Below are positions 1 to 11,400 of a stretch of DNA of 64,000 nt, in pieces. The translations under genes were made by a program, and so were the position numbers. The notes under the pieces were generated by a model. That model worked only from the letters and a program-made list of their open reading frames with translations. It had not been told where the DNA came from and did not search any database. The DNA comes from Microcosmobacter mediterraneus. Its GTDB lineage: Bacteria; Bacteroidota; Bacteroidia; Flavobacteriales; Flavobacteriaceae. Positions within the stretch are counted from its first letter, which is position 1, and every line of letters starts with the position of its first letter. The stretch covers positions 248,001 to 312,000 of the forward strand of contig NZ_JAVRIA010000003.1 of NCBI RefSeq assembly GCF_031846265.1. Direction: 5' to 3'.

Positions 1-2
1 GT

Positions 3-338
3 ATTGTACTTGCGGAGTACTCCAAGGAAAAGGCTATAGATGAGGATATGGTTGCTGGAATGCTTACAGCAATAAAAAGCTTTGTAGAGGATGCTTTTAA
101 AAAAGAAAGTCAAGATTTAAACTACATTGAATATGACCATTTCCATATTCATTTACAAAACTTCTCATCGTATTATATTGCTGTAATTGTATCTGGTGCA
201 TATAATGTTATCTTTAAAGATAAATTAGAGGATAAACTTTTAGAATTTACGAGTACATTTGTATCTTCTAAAGATTTGAAGAACAAAACTAAATTAACTC
301 AAAAAATTAAAGATTTCTTTAATAATGACAGCTTCTAA
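3..338 (+). CDS. C-terminal fragment of unrecognised protein, upstream partner of Ras-like GTPase (5' truncated)
   Basis: The reading frame is open from the first complete codon of the window, so the gene starts upstream and only about 111 C-terminal residues are present. The first internal ATG is at 48, but codons before it encode an equally plausible protein (IVLAEYSKEKAIDED). The fragment has an alpha/beta pattern: an amphipathic segment (MLTAIKSFVEDAF), a hydrophobic strand (YYIAVIVSGAY) and a lysine-rich helical tail. It resembles the C-terminal modules that accompany small prokaryotic GTPases, possibly a longin/roadblock-like fold, but I do not recognise the family with certainty. It overlaps the GTPase gene by 14 bases, so the two are probably translated together and act in one pathway. 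Confidence 0.6.
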   Translation: MVLAEYSKEKAIDEDMVAGMLTAIKSFVEDAFKKESQDLNYIEYDHFHIHLQNFSSYYIAVIVSGAYNVIFKDKLEDKLLEFTSTFVSSKDLKNKTKLTQKIKDFFNNDSF

Positions 339-813
339 AAAAATCGTTTTATTAGGTCATTTTGGCGTTGGTAAGTCTTCTCTAATCAGACGCTTTATAG
401 AAAACATCTTTTCTGAAGATTATAAGGTTACAATTGGTGTTCATATCTCTAAGAAAAAGGTGGAAATTTCAGAAAACGAAGATGTGTCTCTGATTATTTG
501 GGATTTAGAAGGACAAGATGATATCAAAAAAACGAGGTCTTCTTACCTTTTAGGTTCTCATGCGTTTATCTATGTTTTTGATTTATCAAGACCTGCAACA
601 TTTAATAATCTTGGTACTGAGCTTAATTTTTTAAAAGATCATTTTACTAATGTTCCTGTAAAAGTAGTTGGTAATAAAAAAGATTTAGTTACAAAGGATT
701 ATATATTGCAATACAACGATGTTTTTGATGACTTAGTCGATTATTACACGAGTGCAAAAACAGGTAGTAAAGTTGAAACTCTTTTTTCTAAATTAGCTAA
801 AGAGCTGATTTAA
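325..813 (+). CDS. Ras/Rab-like small GTPase
   Basis: This 162-residue single-domain GTPase shows the full set of Ras-superfamily motifs: P-loop GHFGVGKS at 11-18, a switch I Thr at 36 (VTIG), WDLEGQ at 59-64 with the switch II Gln64, NKKD at 117-120 and TSAK at 142-145. No C-terminal prenylation Cys and no membrane segment are present, so it is probably cytosolic and recruited by partners. Prokaryotic GTPases of this type usually act as polarity or signalling switches, MglA being the best known, although this sequence is closer to Rab/Arf-like proteins than to MglA. It sits between an overlapping upstream gene and a histidine kinase that starts 12 bases downstream, which suggests that it feeds into or is controlled by that kinase. 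The function is inferred; the family assignment is secure. Confidence 0.9.
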   Translation: MTASKKIVLLGHFGVGKSSLIRRFIENIFSEDYKVTIGVHISKKKVEISENEDVSLIIWDLEGQDDIKKTRSSYLLGSHAFIYVFDLSRPATFNNLGTELNFLKDHFTNVPVKVVGNKKDLVTKDYILQYNDVFDDLVDYYTSAKTGSKVETLFSKLAKELI

Positions 814-824
814 ACCTATAAGAG

Positions 825-2327
825 ATGCTTGACAACTACCAAAAAAAATACCTTAAAAATAATTTTCAACTCCTACTAGTAGATAATGAAGGTTCTATAC
901 TAGAAGTAGGCAATCCTTTTATTAAGGTAGGTAATAAATTACAAGATATTCATCCTTTTTTTGAATCTGTACAAGACTTACTCCTAATAAAAAATCAGCA
1001 GCATTCTTTTTCTTGTGTAAACCTTGATTTTGATTACGATAACTTTATTGTAGATATCATTATACACACCGTTAAAAAAAACGAAACTGTTGTTATTATT
1101 GAAAACTTAACTAAACATTATAACAATTACCAAATAACAGCTCAGCGTAGAAACGAAACAGTCATAAACTACGAGGTTCTTGAGCTAAAAAATAAATATT
1201 TACTAGAAAAAGAAACATTTAAAAATAACTTCATTGCTAACTTTAGCCATCAGCTTAGAAATCCTATCACTGCATCTGCTATTTTTAGTAAACTATTACT
1301 AGATACTAATTTAAGCTCTGAACAGAAAAATTATTTAGACATCATTCTGTCTGCAAATAAAGATCTTAAAGAGCGAATAAATGACATCTTAGATGTAGCA
1401 AAAATTGAATCTGGTAAGCTTATATTAAGTGAATCCGTTTTTAATTTCAAAGATTTGCTAAATGAACTTATCACTGGTTACAGTATAATAGCCTCAAAAA
1501 AAGGGTTAGACTTCAAAACTGAACTAGCTTTTAACTTACCTGATTATATTAGAGGAGACGCTTATAGGTTAAAACAAATATTAGGTAATATTCTTAGCAA
1601 TGCATTTACATATACAACTAAAGGGTCTGTACATTTTAGTGCTTCTTTAAACTATATAAGAGCCAAAAAAGTAAACTTACATTTTGAAATAAGCGATACA
1701 GGTATTGGCATAGACCAATCTCAACAGGAAGAAATTTTTGAGCGTTTCACTAAAGTTAATGAACAAAATAACAGAAATATTGGATTAGGTTTATCTATAG
1801 TTAAACATCTAGTAGAACATATGAATGGTAATATTTCTATAGAAAGTCAACTAGATAAAGGTTCTAAATTTATTTGTAATCTAAGTTTTAAATTGGCTAA
1901 TGAAGATGATATTAAATATAAGAGTAGCCTTAAAGAGCTTCGTCCTAAATTTGACACAAAGAAAAACCTACTACTTATTGAAGATTCTGAGCTAATACAA
2001 CTTTCTGTTTTAAAAATATTATCCTCTGATGGTAATTTCTTTTTAAATATCGTTTCTAATGGTGAAGATGTTATTGCTTCAGTTGAAAACCAAGAGGTCG
2101 ATATTATATTAATTTCTAATACTATACAACGCTATGCTGCAGAGGAGATAGCCAAGTCTATTAGAGCTATCTCTAAAGAAACAAGAAAAATCCCAATCCT
2201 TGCATTAAGCTCTGAAGTTTTTAGAGATGATATTAAACGTTATAAGTCCTTTGGAATTAAAGATGTTATCTCTAAACCATTTAATGACGTTAGCTTTTTA
2301 GATAAGATTTACAAACACGTAAAATAA
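825..2327 (+). CDS. Hybrid histidine kinase with degenerate receiver domain
   Basis: This is a 500-residue soluble sensor kinase with no membrane segments. Residues 10-105 look like a PAS-type sensor. They are followed by a coiled-coil linker and a HisKA domain with the phospho-acceptor His142 in FSHQLRNP. The ATPase domain has an N box at about 254-262 (GNILSNAFT), G1 DTGIGID at 291-297 and G2 GLGLS at 320-324. The C-terminal domain (about 380-500) is a receiver with the acidic pair E386-D387, Ser462 and the conserved Lys484, but the phospho-acceptor Asp is Ser431 (DIILISN). It is therefore probably a pseudo-receiver that does not accept phosphate in the usual way. The gene is cotranscribed with the GTPase upstream and ends inside a bidirectional terminator. 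The output is unknown, as no DNA-binding partner is adjacent. Confidence 0.9.
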   Translation: MLDNYQKKYLKNNFQLLLVDNEGSILEVGNPFIKVGNKLQDIHPFFESVQDLLLIKNQQHSFSCVNLDFDYDNFIVDIIIHTVKKNETVVIIENLTKHYNNYQITAQRRNETVINYEVLELKNKYLLEKETFKNNFIANFSHQLRNPITASAIFSKLLLDTNLSSEQKNYLDIILSANKDLKERINDILDVAKIESGKLILSESVFNFKDLLNELITGYSIIASKKGLDFKTELAFNLPDYIRGDAYRLKQILGNILSNAFTYTTKGSVHFSASLNYIRAKKVNLHFEISDTGIGIDQSQQEEIFERFTKVNEQNNRNIGLGLSIVKHLVEHMNGNISIESQLDKGSKFICNLSFKLANEDDIKYKSSLKELRPKFDTKKNLLLIEDSELIQLSVLKILSSDGNFFLNIVSNGEDVIASVENQEVDIILISNTIQRYAAEEIAKSIRAISKETRKIPILALSSEVFRDDIKRYKSFGIKDVISKPFNDVSFLDKIYKHVK

Positions 2328-2362
2328 AATAGCGAGCCAAATTTGGCTCGCTATTTTATTTT
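2321..2362. terminator. Bidirectional rho-independent terminator (perfect 42-base palindrome)
   Basis: Positions 2321-2362 form a perfect inverted repeat with GC-rich core arms AGCGAGCC / GGCTCGCT flanked by A and T runs. It therefore reads as a terminator on both strands. It lies between the convergent histidine kinase gene (whose stop codon is inside the left arm) and the OmpA-family gene. Confidence 0.9.
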
Positions 2363-2417
2363 ATTACTACCAATCTTAATCCAAGATTAATAATAACTAT
2401 TATAAACTTAAAGTATT

Positions 2418-4439
2418 TTACATTTTAACAATTATAAATTCTGATCTTCTGTTAAATTGGTGTTCAGCTTCTGTACAAGATACACCATCACTACATTTAT
2501 TAATAAGTTGACTTTCTCCAAATCCTTTAGCACTTTCAATTCTATCGGCACTAATACCTTGAGAAATAATATAATCTCTAGTAGATTTAGCTCTTCTGTC
2601 TGATAGTGCCATATTATAGCTATCTGTGTTTCTAGAATCTGTGTGCGATTCTATTTGTATAACCATATTTGGATACTCTTGCATTAGCAACACAATTTTA
2701 TTTAGCTCTATAGCTGCATCGTTCTTTCTTATATATGACTTATCTAAGTCAAAATAGATAATACCAATTTTAATTTTAAGTATTCCTCCTTCTTCAACGA
2801 TAAGTTCATTAACTGTTTCTAGACCAAGAGCTACAACTGTTTCTCCAGTTTCGTCTAAAGTAAGAACAGGCTTTTCTTTAGGTCCATAACCAGTTTTGGC
2901 CGCAGTAACATTAAATTCTGTAGCACAACCCAATACTTTTTCAAAAGCATAAGCTCCACTAATATCTGTTGTTGTTTTTTCTAATTCCTTACCACTTTCA
3001 TCATATAGTGTCATAGCTACATTAGCAATGCGTTCTCCTGTAATAGTATTAGATACATAACCACGTATAATTTGATCACATGGTTTTGGCGCAGCTTCTG
3101 GTAAGCGAACAAATGAATAAATATCATCATCTCCTTTACCAGTTAATCTATTAGAACAAACAAAACCTGTATTTTTATCTTCTCTAATGATAAAACCAAA
3201 ATCATCTAGTTCACTATTTAAAGGTGCTCCTAAATTAATTGGTGTGTCAAAAGTCTGATCTTTAATCTTACTTTCAAATACATCCAAAGCTCCTAATCCT
3301 AGGTGACCATCTGATGCAAAGTAGAGTGCTCTATCTGTAATGTAAGGAAACATTTCTCTTCCTGCTGTATTTACATTGTCTCCTAAATTTCTTGGTTTAG
3401 AATAGCCTGAATATTCTGCATCACTTGTAGCATCATCTTCTAAAATATCTACAACAAAAATATCTGTTGCACCAATAGATCCTGGCATGTCTGATACAAA
3501 ATATAATAGTTTACCATCCTCACTTACAGATGGATGACCAACAGAATAGTCTTCACTATTAAATGGTAGCTCCTTTATATTATTCCACGATAAAATGCTG
3601 TCGTTATCTCTAGATAATTCAGCACTGTAAAGTTTTAAATGGTTTGTTCCGTTACCATCTCTTCCAAGGTCACCATCATAATTGTTACGAGTAAAATATA
3701 CTTTCGTTTCATCTGGTGAAAAAGCTAATGTAGCTTCGTGATATCTTGTATTTATTTCTTCTGAAAACTCATTTATCTTATCCAAATCAGATTCAATATC
3801 ATTAAGTTCTCCAAGATACATATCAAGAAATGGCTGTTCGTTCCAATGGTAAATCCTAGTATGATAATTAGAGGTATCTATAGCTGAAGAATACACTAAT
3901 TTATCCTTATAATACATTGGTCCAAAATCTGAATATTTTGTATTCACAGAAACATTTTTTAATGTAAATCCAGGTTCTATATCTAAAACATCTTCAACCG
4001 TTTGGTTTACTTGGTTTAACTTATCAGACCTATCATCTTTATTTTCTGTACGTTTAGAAAATTCTTTCATCCAGCGCTTAGCCTCTCTGTACCTTCCTAT
4101 ACCTTCTAAAGTATGTGCATATCTAAATATGTACTCAGGTTCTACATCTGAATAATGATTAGACAGTAATTCATCATAACATCTGTTAGCATTTTCCATG
4201 TCTGTATTAAAAAAGTAAGCATCTCCTGCGCGTTTTAAAACTCTAACGTAATCTTGATGATCTTCACTAGAATTTCTTTTATCGTTATCGGCAAGTTTTT
4301 GGGCTTGTGCTTCGTATAATACAGAAGCTTCCTTATACCACATTCTATCAAACAAGCGATCTGCTTTCTCGGTTGAACTCTTTTGAGCAAACATCAATGA
4401 TGTTGCACTAATTAGGAGTATTGTAATTATATTTTTCAT
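2418..4439 (-). CDS. OmpA-family protein with PD40 repeats, partner of PorP/SprF (T9SS-associated)
   Basis: This 673-residue exported protein has a signal peptide (MKNIITILLISATSLMFAQ). TPR-like helices follow to about residue 150, then a PD40/WD40-like beta-propeller (about 170-450; motifs such as LAFSPDETKVYFTRN and LYFVSDMPGSIG). Next come a CarboxypepD_reg-like fold (about 455-540; IRGYVSNTITGERI) and a C-terminal OmpA peptidoglycan-binding domain (about 560-673; IQIESHTDSRNTDSYN and LSDRRAKSTRDYI). Proteins of this layout occur in Bacteroidota beside PorP/SprF-like proteins and anchor T9SS or surface-adhesin complexes to peptidoglycan (related to PorE). The gene starts 11 bases after the end of the PorP/SprF gene and is almost certainly in an operon with it and the giant adhesin. 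The general role is well supported; the specific partner is inferred from adjacency. Confidence 0.9.
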   Translation of the reverse strand: MKNIITILLISATSLMFAQKSSTEKADRLFDRMWYKEASVLYEAQAQKLADNDKRNSSEDHQDYVRVLKRAGDAYFFNTDMENANRCYDELLSNHYSDVEPEYIFRYAHTLEGIGRYREAKRWMKEFSKRTENKDDRSDKLNQVNQTVEDVLDIEPGFTLKNVSVNTKYSDFGPMYYKDKLVYSSAIDTSNYHTRIYHWNEQPFLDMYLGELNDIESDLDKINEFSEEINTRYHEATLAFSPDETKVYFTRNNYDGDLGRDGNGTNHLKLYSAELSRDNDSILSWNNIKELPFNSEDYSVGHPSVSEDGKLLYFVSDMPGSIGATDIFVVDILEDDATSDAEYSGYSKPRNLGDNVNTAGREMFPYITDRALYFASDGHLGLGALDVFESKIKDQTFDTPINLGAPLNSELDDFGFIIREDKNTGFVCSNRLTGKGDDDIYSFVRLPEAAPKPCDQIIRGYVSNTITGERIANVAMTLYDESGKELEKTTTDISGAYAFEKVLGCATEFNVTAAKTGYGPKEKPVLTLDETGETVVALGLETVNELIVEEGGILKIKIGIIYFDLDKSYIRKNDAAIELNKIVLLMQEYPNMVIQIESHTDSRNTDSYNMALSDRRAKSTRDYIISQGISADRIESAKGFGESQLINKCSDGVSCTEAEHQFNRRSEFIIVKM

Positions 4440-4450
4440 GTAGATTAAGT

Positions 4451-5368
4451 TTAAAAGAATCGAGGTGATTTAAGTTGTCTTTCTTTAGATTTTAATTCGA
4501 AACGCAGCATTATTTCGTGAGTTCCTGTATTAAAATTTTGTAGTTCTGTAGTAGTGTAATCGTAAGAATAACCTAACAATAACTGTGGAGTAAGCTGAAA
4601 GCCTATTAAACCACTTACAGAATCATCCCAACGGTAAGCTAGACCTAATCTAAAATTATCATTAAACATAAAGTTAGCTGATAAATCAAATATCAAAGGT
4701 GCTCCTACAACATGCTTTACTAGAAAAGCAGGTTTAAATTTAGTACGCTCACTTAGGTCAAACACAGTTCCTCCAATTAAGAAAAAGTGTAAACGTTCTG
4801 CTGCAACAGATTGCTGAATATCATCGTAGTGTTGATCTGTAAAGAAATTTGGTACAGACAAACCTAAATAACTGCGTTCTCCATGTAAATAGAGTCCTGC
4901 TCCAACAGTAGGTAAAAACTTATTTCTTATGTTTTGTTGAAATACAGCATCTGGATTTTGAAATTGTCCTCTTGACCAATCTATATTCAACATTCTTCCA
5001 CCTGCTTTAATACCAAATGATAAACGTTTAGTATCTGATACATTAATAGTGTAAGAAAAATTTCCGTCGATATAAAATTCATCTGATGGTCCTAGTCTAT
5101 CGTTAACAATTGAGAGACCCAAACCAACATTTCTACCAACTGGTGTATCTATGGTGAACGACTGTGTTGTTGGTGCACCATCTAAACCAACCCATTGAGT
5201 TCTGTGGAGACCAAAAACTGTGAGATGTCCGCGGTTACCTGCGTATGCAGAGTTAACACTCATTGGGTTATACATATAATTAGTAAACTGAGGATCTTGT
5301 TGGGCAAAACCTATGTATGCTGACATTAGCATAACTAATCCTACTAATTTTTCGATTTTTAAATTCAT
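4451..5368 (-). CDS. PorP/SprF family type IX secretion membrane protein
   Basis: This is an outer-membrane beta-barrel of about 305 residues in the PorP/SprF family, recognised from QQDPQFTNYMYNPMSVNSAY, AYAGNRG and LRFELKSKERQ near the C-terminus. I place the start at the ATG at 5368, which gives a clean signal peptide (MNLKIEKLVGLVMLMSAYIG, then FAQ). An ATG at 5398 is also in frame but would put polar residues before the signal sequence. PorP/SprF proteins are needed for secretion or surface attachment of T9SS cargo with type B sorting domains, and they are typically encoded next to that cargo. Here the gene directly follows the 4030-residue adhesin, which carries such a domain, so it is probably its dedicated partner. 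Confidence 0.93.
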   Translation of the reverse strand: MNLKIEKLVGLVMLMSAYIGFAQQDPQFTNYMYNPMSVNSAYAGNRGHLTVFGLHRTQWVGLDGAPTTQSFTIDTPVGRNVGLGLSIVNDRLGPSDEFYIDGNFSYTINVSDTKRLSFGIKAGGRMLNIDWSRGQFQNPDAVFQQNIRNKFLPTVGAGLYLHGERSYLGLSVPNFFTDQHYDDIQQSVAAERLHFFLIGGTVFDLSERTKFKPAFLVKHVVGAPLIFDLSANFMFNDNFRLGLAYRWDDSVSGLIGFQLTPQLLLGYSYDYTTTELQNFNTGTHEIMLRFELKSKERQLKSPRFF

Positions 5369-5424
5369 TTTAAGATTTGTTAAATTATGGTAAAGCATTA
5401 AAGCTGAACATTTTAAATATTTTA

Positions 5425-8400
5425 TTATCTATTAATATATAGCCATCCTGCTCTTCTCTCTGAACCATCTCCTAAATCTAAAATGTAGTAGTAGGTTCCT
5501 ACAGGTAATTTTTCTTCTTTGTAAAGTACTGCTCTTCCGTTTGATGTACCATCAAAGGTGTTGTCATATCTATCTTTACTGTAAACAATATTTCCCCATC
5601 TGTTATAAATCTCCAATCTATTATTTGGATAATTTGCTATACAATCTATATAGAACACTTCGTTAACTCCATCATTATTTGGAGAGAACTCGTTATAGAT
5701 TGTTAAACATACAGGATCTATAGTAGCATCGTCTGAATCATTATTTGCATTAGCATCGATTTGATCTAAGAATTCTAATGATGCAATGTTTAGATAATTA
5801 TCAACATCTAATACAGTAACTGTTATTTCTAATGTTTCAGTTAAGCCAGCACCAACTGTTGGTATTTGCCATAAACCAGTGGTTTCGTCGTATACACCTG
5901 CTGTTGTAGTAGCAGATTCAAACTCATAACCAGATGGTAAGTTATCTCTAATTTCTACTGAAGTTGCATCTAAATTACCAAGATTAGAGGCTGTTATTGT
6001 AAAGGTAACTTGATCTCCAATTGTTGGGTTAGGATTATCTACCGATTTAGTAACTTCAATATCTGTTGTTGGTGTGTTAATTGATGCTGAATCTTCATCA
6101 TCTTCACTTTGGTCACCATCATCATTATTTGGTTCACTATTAGGATCAAACTGATCGCTAGCAGTAATCTCAGCTACATTAACATATTCACCTTCATCTA
6201 GAGTTGGCATATTAACTGTTGCTTCGTAGGTTAAGATTAATCCTGTTAAAGGAATAGTTAACCCTGTCCAGTCAATTATACTTCCTGTTAAAATACCTCC
6301 ATTACTTATGTTGGTAATGTTACTAAATCCAATAGGTAATATATCTTGTACTGCAACACCTGTCGCTGTATTTGCACCTGCATTATTAATTTGAAGTGTA
6401 AACGTTACAACATCACCTACATTAGCATCTACATTATTTACAGATTTATTTAAACTTAAATCTGCGGTCTGAGTTTCTACTAAAATACCATCTTCATCAT
6501 CTTCACTTTGATCTCCATCGTCATTATTTGGTTCACTATTAGGATCCATAATATCGCTTCCTGTTACTTCAGCAACATTAAAGTATTCGCCTGGTGTACC
6601 AGTTGGCTCATTAATAAGAACATCAATAAATAATGATTGAGAATCTCCACTTGCAATATCACCTACAATCCACAATCCTGTTGTCTCGTTGTAAGTTCCT
6701 GAAGTTGCACTAAATAGTATGAAATCAAAACCTGGTGGTAGTAAGTCTGTGACTTCTACTCCTGTAGCTTCGTCAGGACCAGCATTAGTTACCGTAATTT
6801 GGAACGTGATCTCGTCACCAACGTTAGGCATAATATCATTATCAACAACTGTTTTAGTTAATGATAAGTCTGCCATTGCCTCAACAGGGATGACTAAAAC
6901 ATTATCTTCATCATTTTCACTTTGATCTCCATCATCATTATTAGGTGTACTATTAGGATCAATAACATCACTTGCTGTTACTTCTGCTATATTCAAGTAT
7001 TCATTTGGCGCACCTGTTGGAGCGTTAACTAATACATCTATAAATAATGATTCTGTTTCTCCAGCACCAACTGTACCTACTGTCCATAAGCCTGTTGTTT
7101 CATCATAAGTGCCTGATGTGGCACTAAATAGTATGAAATCAAAACCTATAGGAAGTAAATCTACTACTTCTACACCTGTAGCAGCATCTGGTCCAGCATT
7201 ACTAACAGTAATTTGGAATGTGATTTCAGAACCAACAAGTGGTGTAGTGTCTCCATCAACAACAGTTTTCTCTAAAGATAAATCTGCCATTGCATCTAAA
7301 GGTGTTACTAATACATTGTCTTCATCATCTTCACTTTGATCACCATCGTCATTATTTGGAGTGGAATCGATATCTAAAATGTCTGAAGCTGTTACTTCTG
7401 CAATATTCAAATAGTCTCCTGTTCCGTTAACTAATACGTCTATAAGAAGTGTTTCTGATGAACCATTTTCAATAGAACCAATACTCCATACACCTGTTGT
7501 TTCATCATACGTACCAGCTGTTGAACTGAATAAGATGAAATCAAAACCAGATGGTAATAGATCCGTAACTTCAACACCTGTTGCATTATCTGGACCATTA
7601 TTAGTAATCGTTAAGATGAATGTAATTTCTTCTCCTACTAAAGGTGAAGTATCATTATCAACAACTTCTTTAGTTAAAGATAAATCTGCTGCTGCTTCAA
7701 CTGGTGTTACAATAGCATTATCTTCATCATCCTCACTTTGGTCACCATCATCGTTATTTGGAGTGGAATCTATATCTAATATATCTGAAGCTGTTACTTC
7801 AGCTATATTTAAATAGTCTCCTACTTCATTAACAAGAACATCAATCAGTAAAGTTTCAGACTCGCCTGCAACAATACTACCAACAGTCCATAATCCTGTT
7901 GTTTCATCATAAGCTCCAGATGTTGAACTGAATAATATAAAGTCATATCCTGATGGTAATAAATCTGTGACCTCAACGCCAGTTGCATCTTCAGGACCAT
8001 CATTAGTTACAGTAATCTGGAACGTAATCTCAGTTCCTATTAATGGTGTTGTATCTCCATCAACAACTACTTTAGTTAATGATAAATCTGCTACTGCTTC
8101 AATTGGCGTAACTATTGCATTATCCTCATCATCCTCACTTTGGTCACCATCATCGTTATTTGGAATAGAATCAATATCAAAAACATCAGACTCTGTAACT
8201 TCAGCGATGTTAAGGTAATCTCCAGAATCATTTACTAAGACATCTATTAATAAGGTCTCTGATTCTCCTGCACCTATACTACCAATAGTCCATAATCCTG
8301 TTGTTTCATCATATAATCCAGCTGTAGAACTATATAAGACAAAGTCATATCCTGATGGTAATAAATCAACTACCTCTACATTAGTAGCATCTTGTGGACC

Positions 8401-11400
8401 ATCATTAAACACTCTAATCTCAAATGTTATTTCTGTTCCAATTAATGGTGTTGTATCACCATCAACAACAATCTTAGTTAATGATAAGTCAGCTTGTGCT
8501 GGTGCTATCGTAATAACATCCTCATCATCATCATCACCATCACCATCACCATCTTCATCTACATCATCTCCTGTGGTTGGATCTGAATCTGGATCATACT
8601 GATCACTATCTGTAATCTGTGCCGCATTGGTGTACTCGCCTGCTGCTCCTGTTGGTGCATTTACTGTGGCTTCATACGTTAAGGTTACCATACCATTATT
8701 TGCTGGTACTGTTAAACCTGTCCAACTCGCTATATTACCTGCTTGAACTCCTCCATTGTTTACTAAAGTTAATGTAAATCCTGATGGTAAAATATCTTCT
8801 ACCGCAACGCCTGTAGCTACATCTGGTCCTGCATTGGTAACTACCAAGGTAAAGGTTACTGTATCGCCTACATTCGGACTCGTATTGTCTATACTTTTTA
8901 CAATACTTAAATCTGCCTGTTGGATAACTACGCCTTCTGTATCTTCATCATCATCATCTATTCCATCGCCATTATCATCTGTATCTGAACCTGTGCTTGG
9001 ATCACTATCTGGATCAAACTGATCGCTCGCTGTAATCTCTACACTATTTAAATACTCATCTGCTGCACCTGTTGGTGGATCTACAGTAACATCAAAAGTT
9101 AAGGTAACAGTGTCAACACCTACTGGTACAGTTAAACCTGTCCAATCTATTTGGTTACCTAATGCTACGCCTGAACCACTTATGTTAACTATATTACTAT
9201 AGCCTACTGGTACTACATCTTGTACAGATACATTCGTTGCATCTACACTACCTGCATTACTTACATTTATTGTAAATGTAACTACATCGCCTACATTTGG
9301 TGTACCATCACTTACGATCTTCTCTATCGATAAATCTGAGGTTTGTGGTGTTATTTCGAATGTATCTTCATCATCATCGTCTCTATCACCATCACCATCT
9401 TCATCTACTGTTCCATCTGTAGATGGGTCACTATCTGGATCATACTGATCACTATCCGTAATCTGAGCTGAGTTTCTATACTCACCTGCTAAACCTGTTG
9501 GTGGGTTTACAACAACATCATAAGTTAGTGTAATACTTCCTCCATTTGGTATACTTAGACCTGTCCAATCTATTTGATTACCTGTTTGAATACCAGAGTC
9601 ACTTATTGTTCCACCTGTAATTATATATCCTATAGGTACTATATCTTCTACTGCAACACCAGTAGCATCATTTGGACCTAAATTGTCTATTGTTAATTCA
9701 AAAGTAACTGTGTCACCTACATTTGGTGTCGCACTACTCAATGCACTAATACCTTTTGTTAGTTCTAAATCAGCTTGAGCTGGCACTACGATTTCATCAT
9801 CTTCATCGTCATCATCACCATCACCATCACCATCTTCATCAACTGTATCATCTGTATCTGGATCACTATCTGGATCAAACTGATCGCTATCTGTAATCTG
9901 CGCAGTATTTCTATACTCATCTGCTGCGCCTGTTGGTGCATTTACTGTAACTTGATACATAACTACTGAACCTGTTAATGGTACACTTGCTAAATCCCAA
10001 GTAATTGTTGTGTTTCCTGCATTGAAAGTTCCTCCATTATCTATACTACCTGGCACTAATGTATACCCGATTGGAAGTATATCATCTACACTTACATTAG
10101 TTGCTACATTTGGACCATCATTTGCAATAGCAATGCTAAACGTTAATACATCACCTACATTAACTGGCGCACCGTTTACATCAGCAACTGTTTTATCTAA
10201 TGATAAATCTGCAACTTCTGGCACTACATTAAATGTATCTTCATCATCATCATCACCATCGCCATCGCCATCTTCATCAACTGTATCATCTGTATTTGGA
10301 TCACTATCTGGATCAAACTGATCGCTATCTGTAATCTGTACTGAATTGGTATACTCACCTGTTGCACCTGTCGGAGCATTTACTGTAGCTTCATAAGTTA
10401 CTGTAATACTTCCGCCTGCTGGAACTGCTAAACCTGACCAACTTGCTGTATTACCAGCTGCTGTTCCTGCATTATTTACTGTTCCTAAAGTATAACCTAC
10501 TGGTAAAATATCTTCAACAGCTACACCTGTGGCATCATCTGGTCCATCATTAGTAATAACTAATTCAAAAATCAAGGTATCACCTACATTTGGTGTTGCA
10601 CTTCCTGATACTAAACCTTTTGAAATACTTAAATCCGCTTGCTCTGGTGCTATTGTGATTTCATCCTCATCATCATCATCACCATCACCATCACCATCTT
10701 CATCTACATCATCTCCTGTGGTTGGATCTGAATCTGGATCATACTGATCACTATCTGTAATCTGTGCCGCATTGGTGTACTCGCCTGCTGCTCCTGTTGG
10801 TGCATTTACTGTGGCTTCATACGTTAAGGTTACCATACCATTATTTGCTGGTACTGTTAAACCTGTCCAACTCGCTATATTACCTGCTTGAACTCCTCCA
10901 TTGTTTACTAAAGTTAATGTAAATCCTGATGGTAAAATATCTTCTACCGCAACGCCTGTAGCTACATCTGGTCCTGCATTGGTAACTACCAAGGTAAAGG
11001 TTACTGTATCGCCTACATTCGGACTCGTATTGTCTATACTTTTTACAATACTTAAATCTGCCTGTTGGATAACTACGCCTTCTGTATCTTCATCATCATC
11101 ATCTATTCCATCGCCATTATCATCTGTATCTGAACCTGTGCTTGGATCACTATCTGGATCAAACTGATCGCTCGCTGTAATCTCTACACTATTTAAATAC
11201 TCATCTGCTGCACCTGTTGGTGGATCTACAGTAACATCAAAAGTTAAGGTAACAGTGTCAACACCTACTGGTACAGTTAAACCTGTCCAATCTATTTGGT
11301 TACCTAATGCTACGCCTGAACCACTTATGTTAACTATATTACTATAGCCTACTGGTACTACATCTTGTACAGATACATTCGTTGCATCTACACTACCTGC

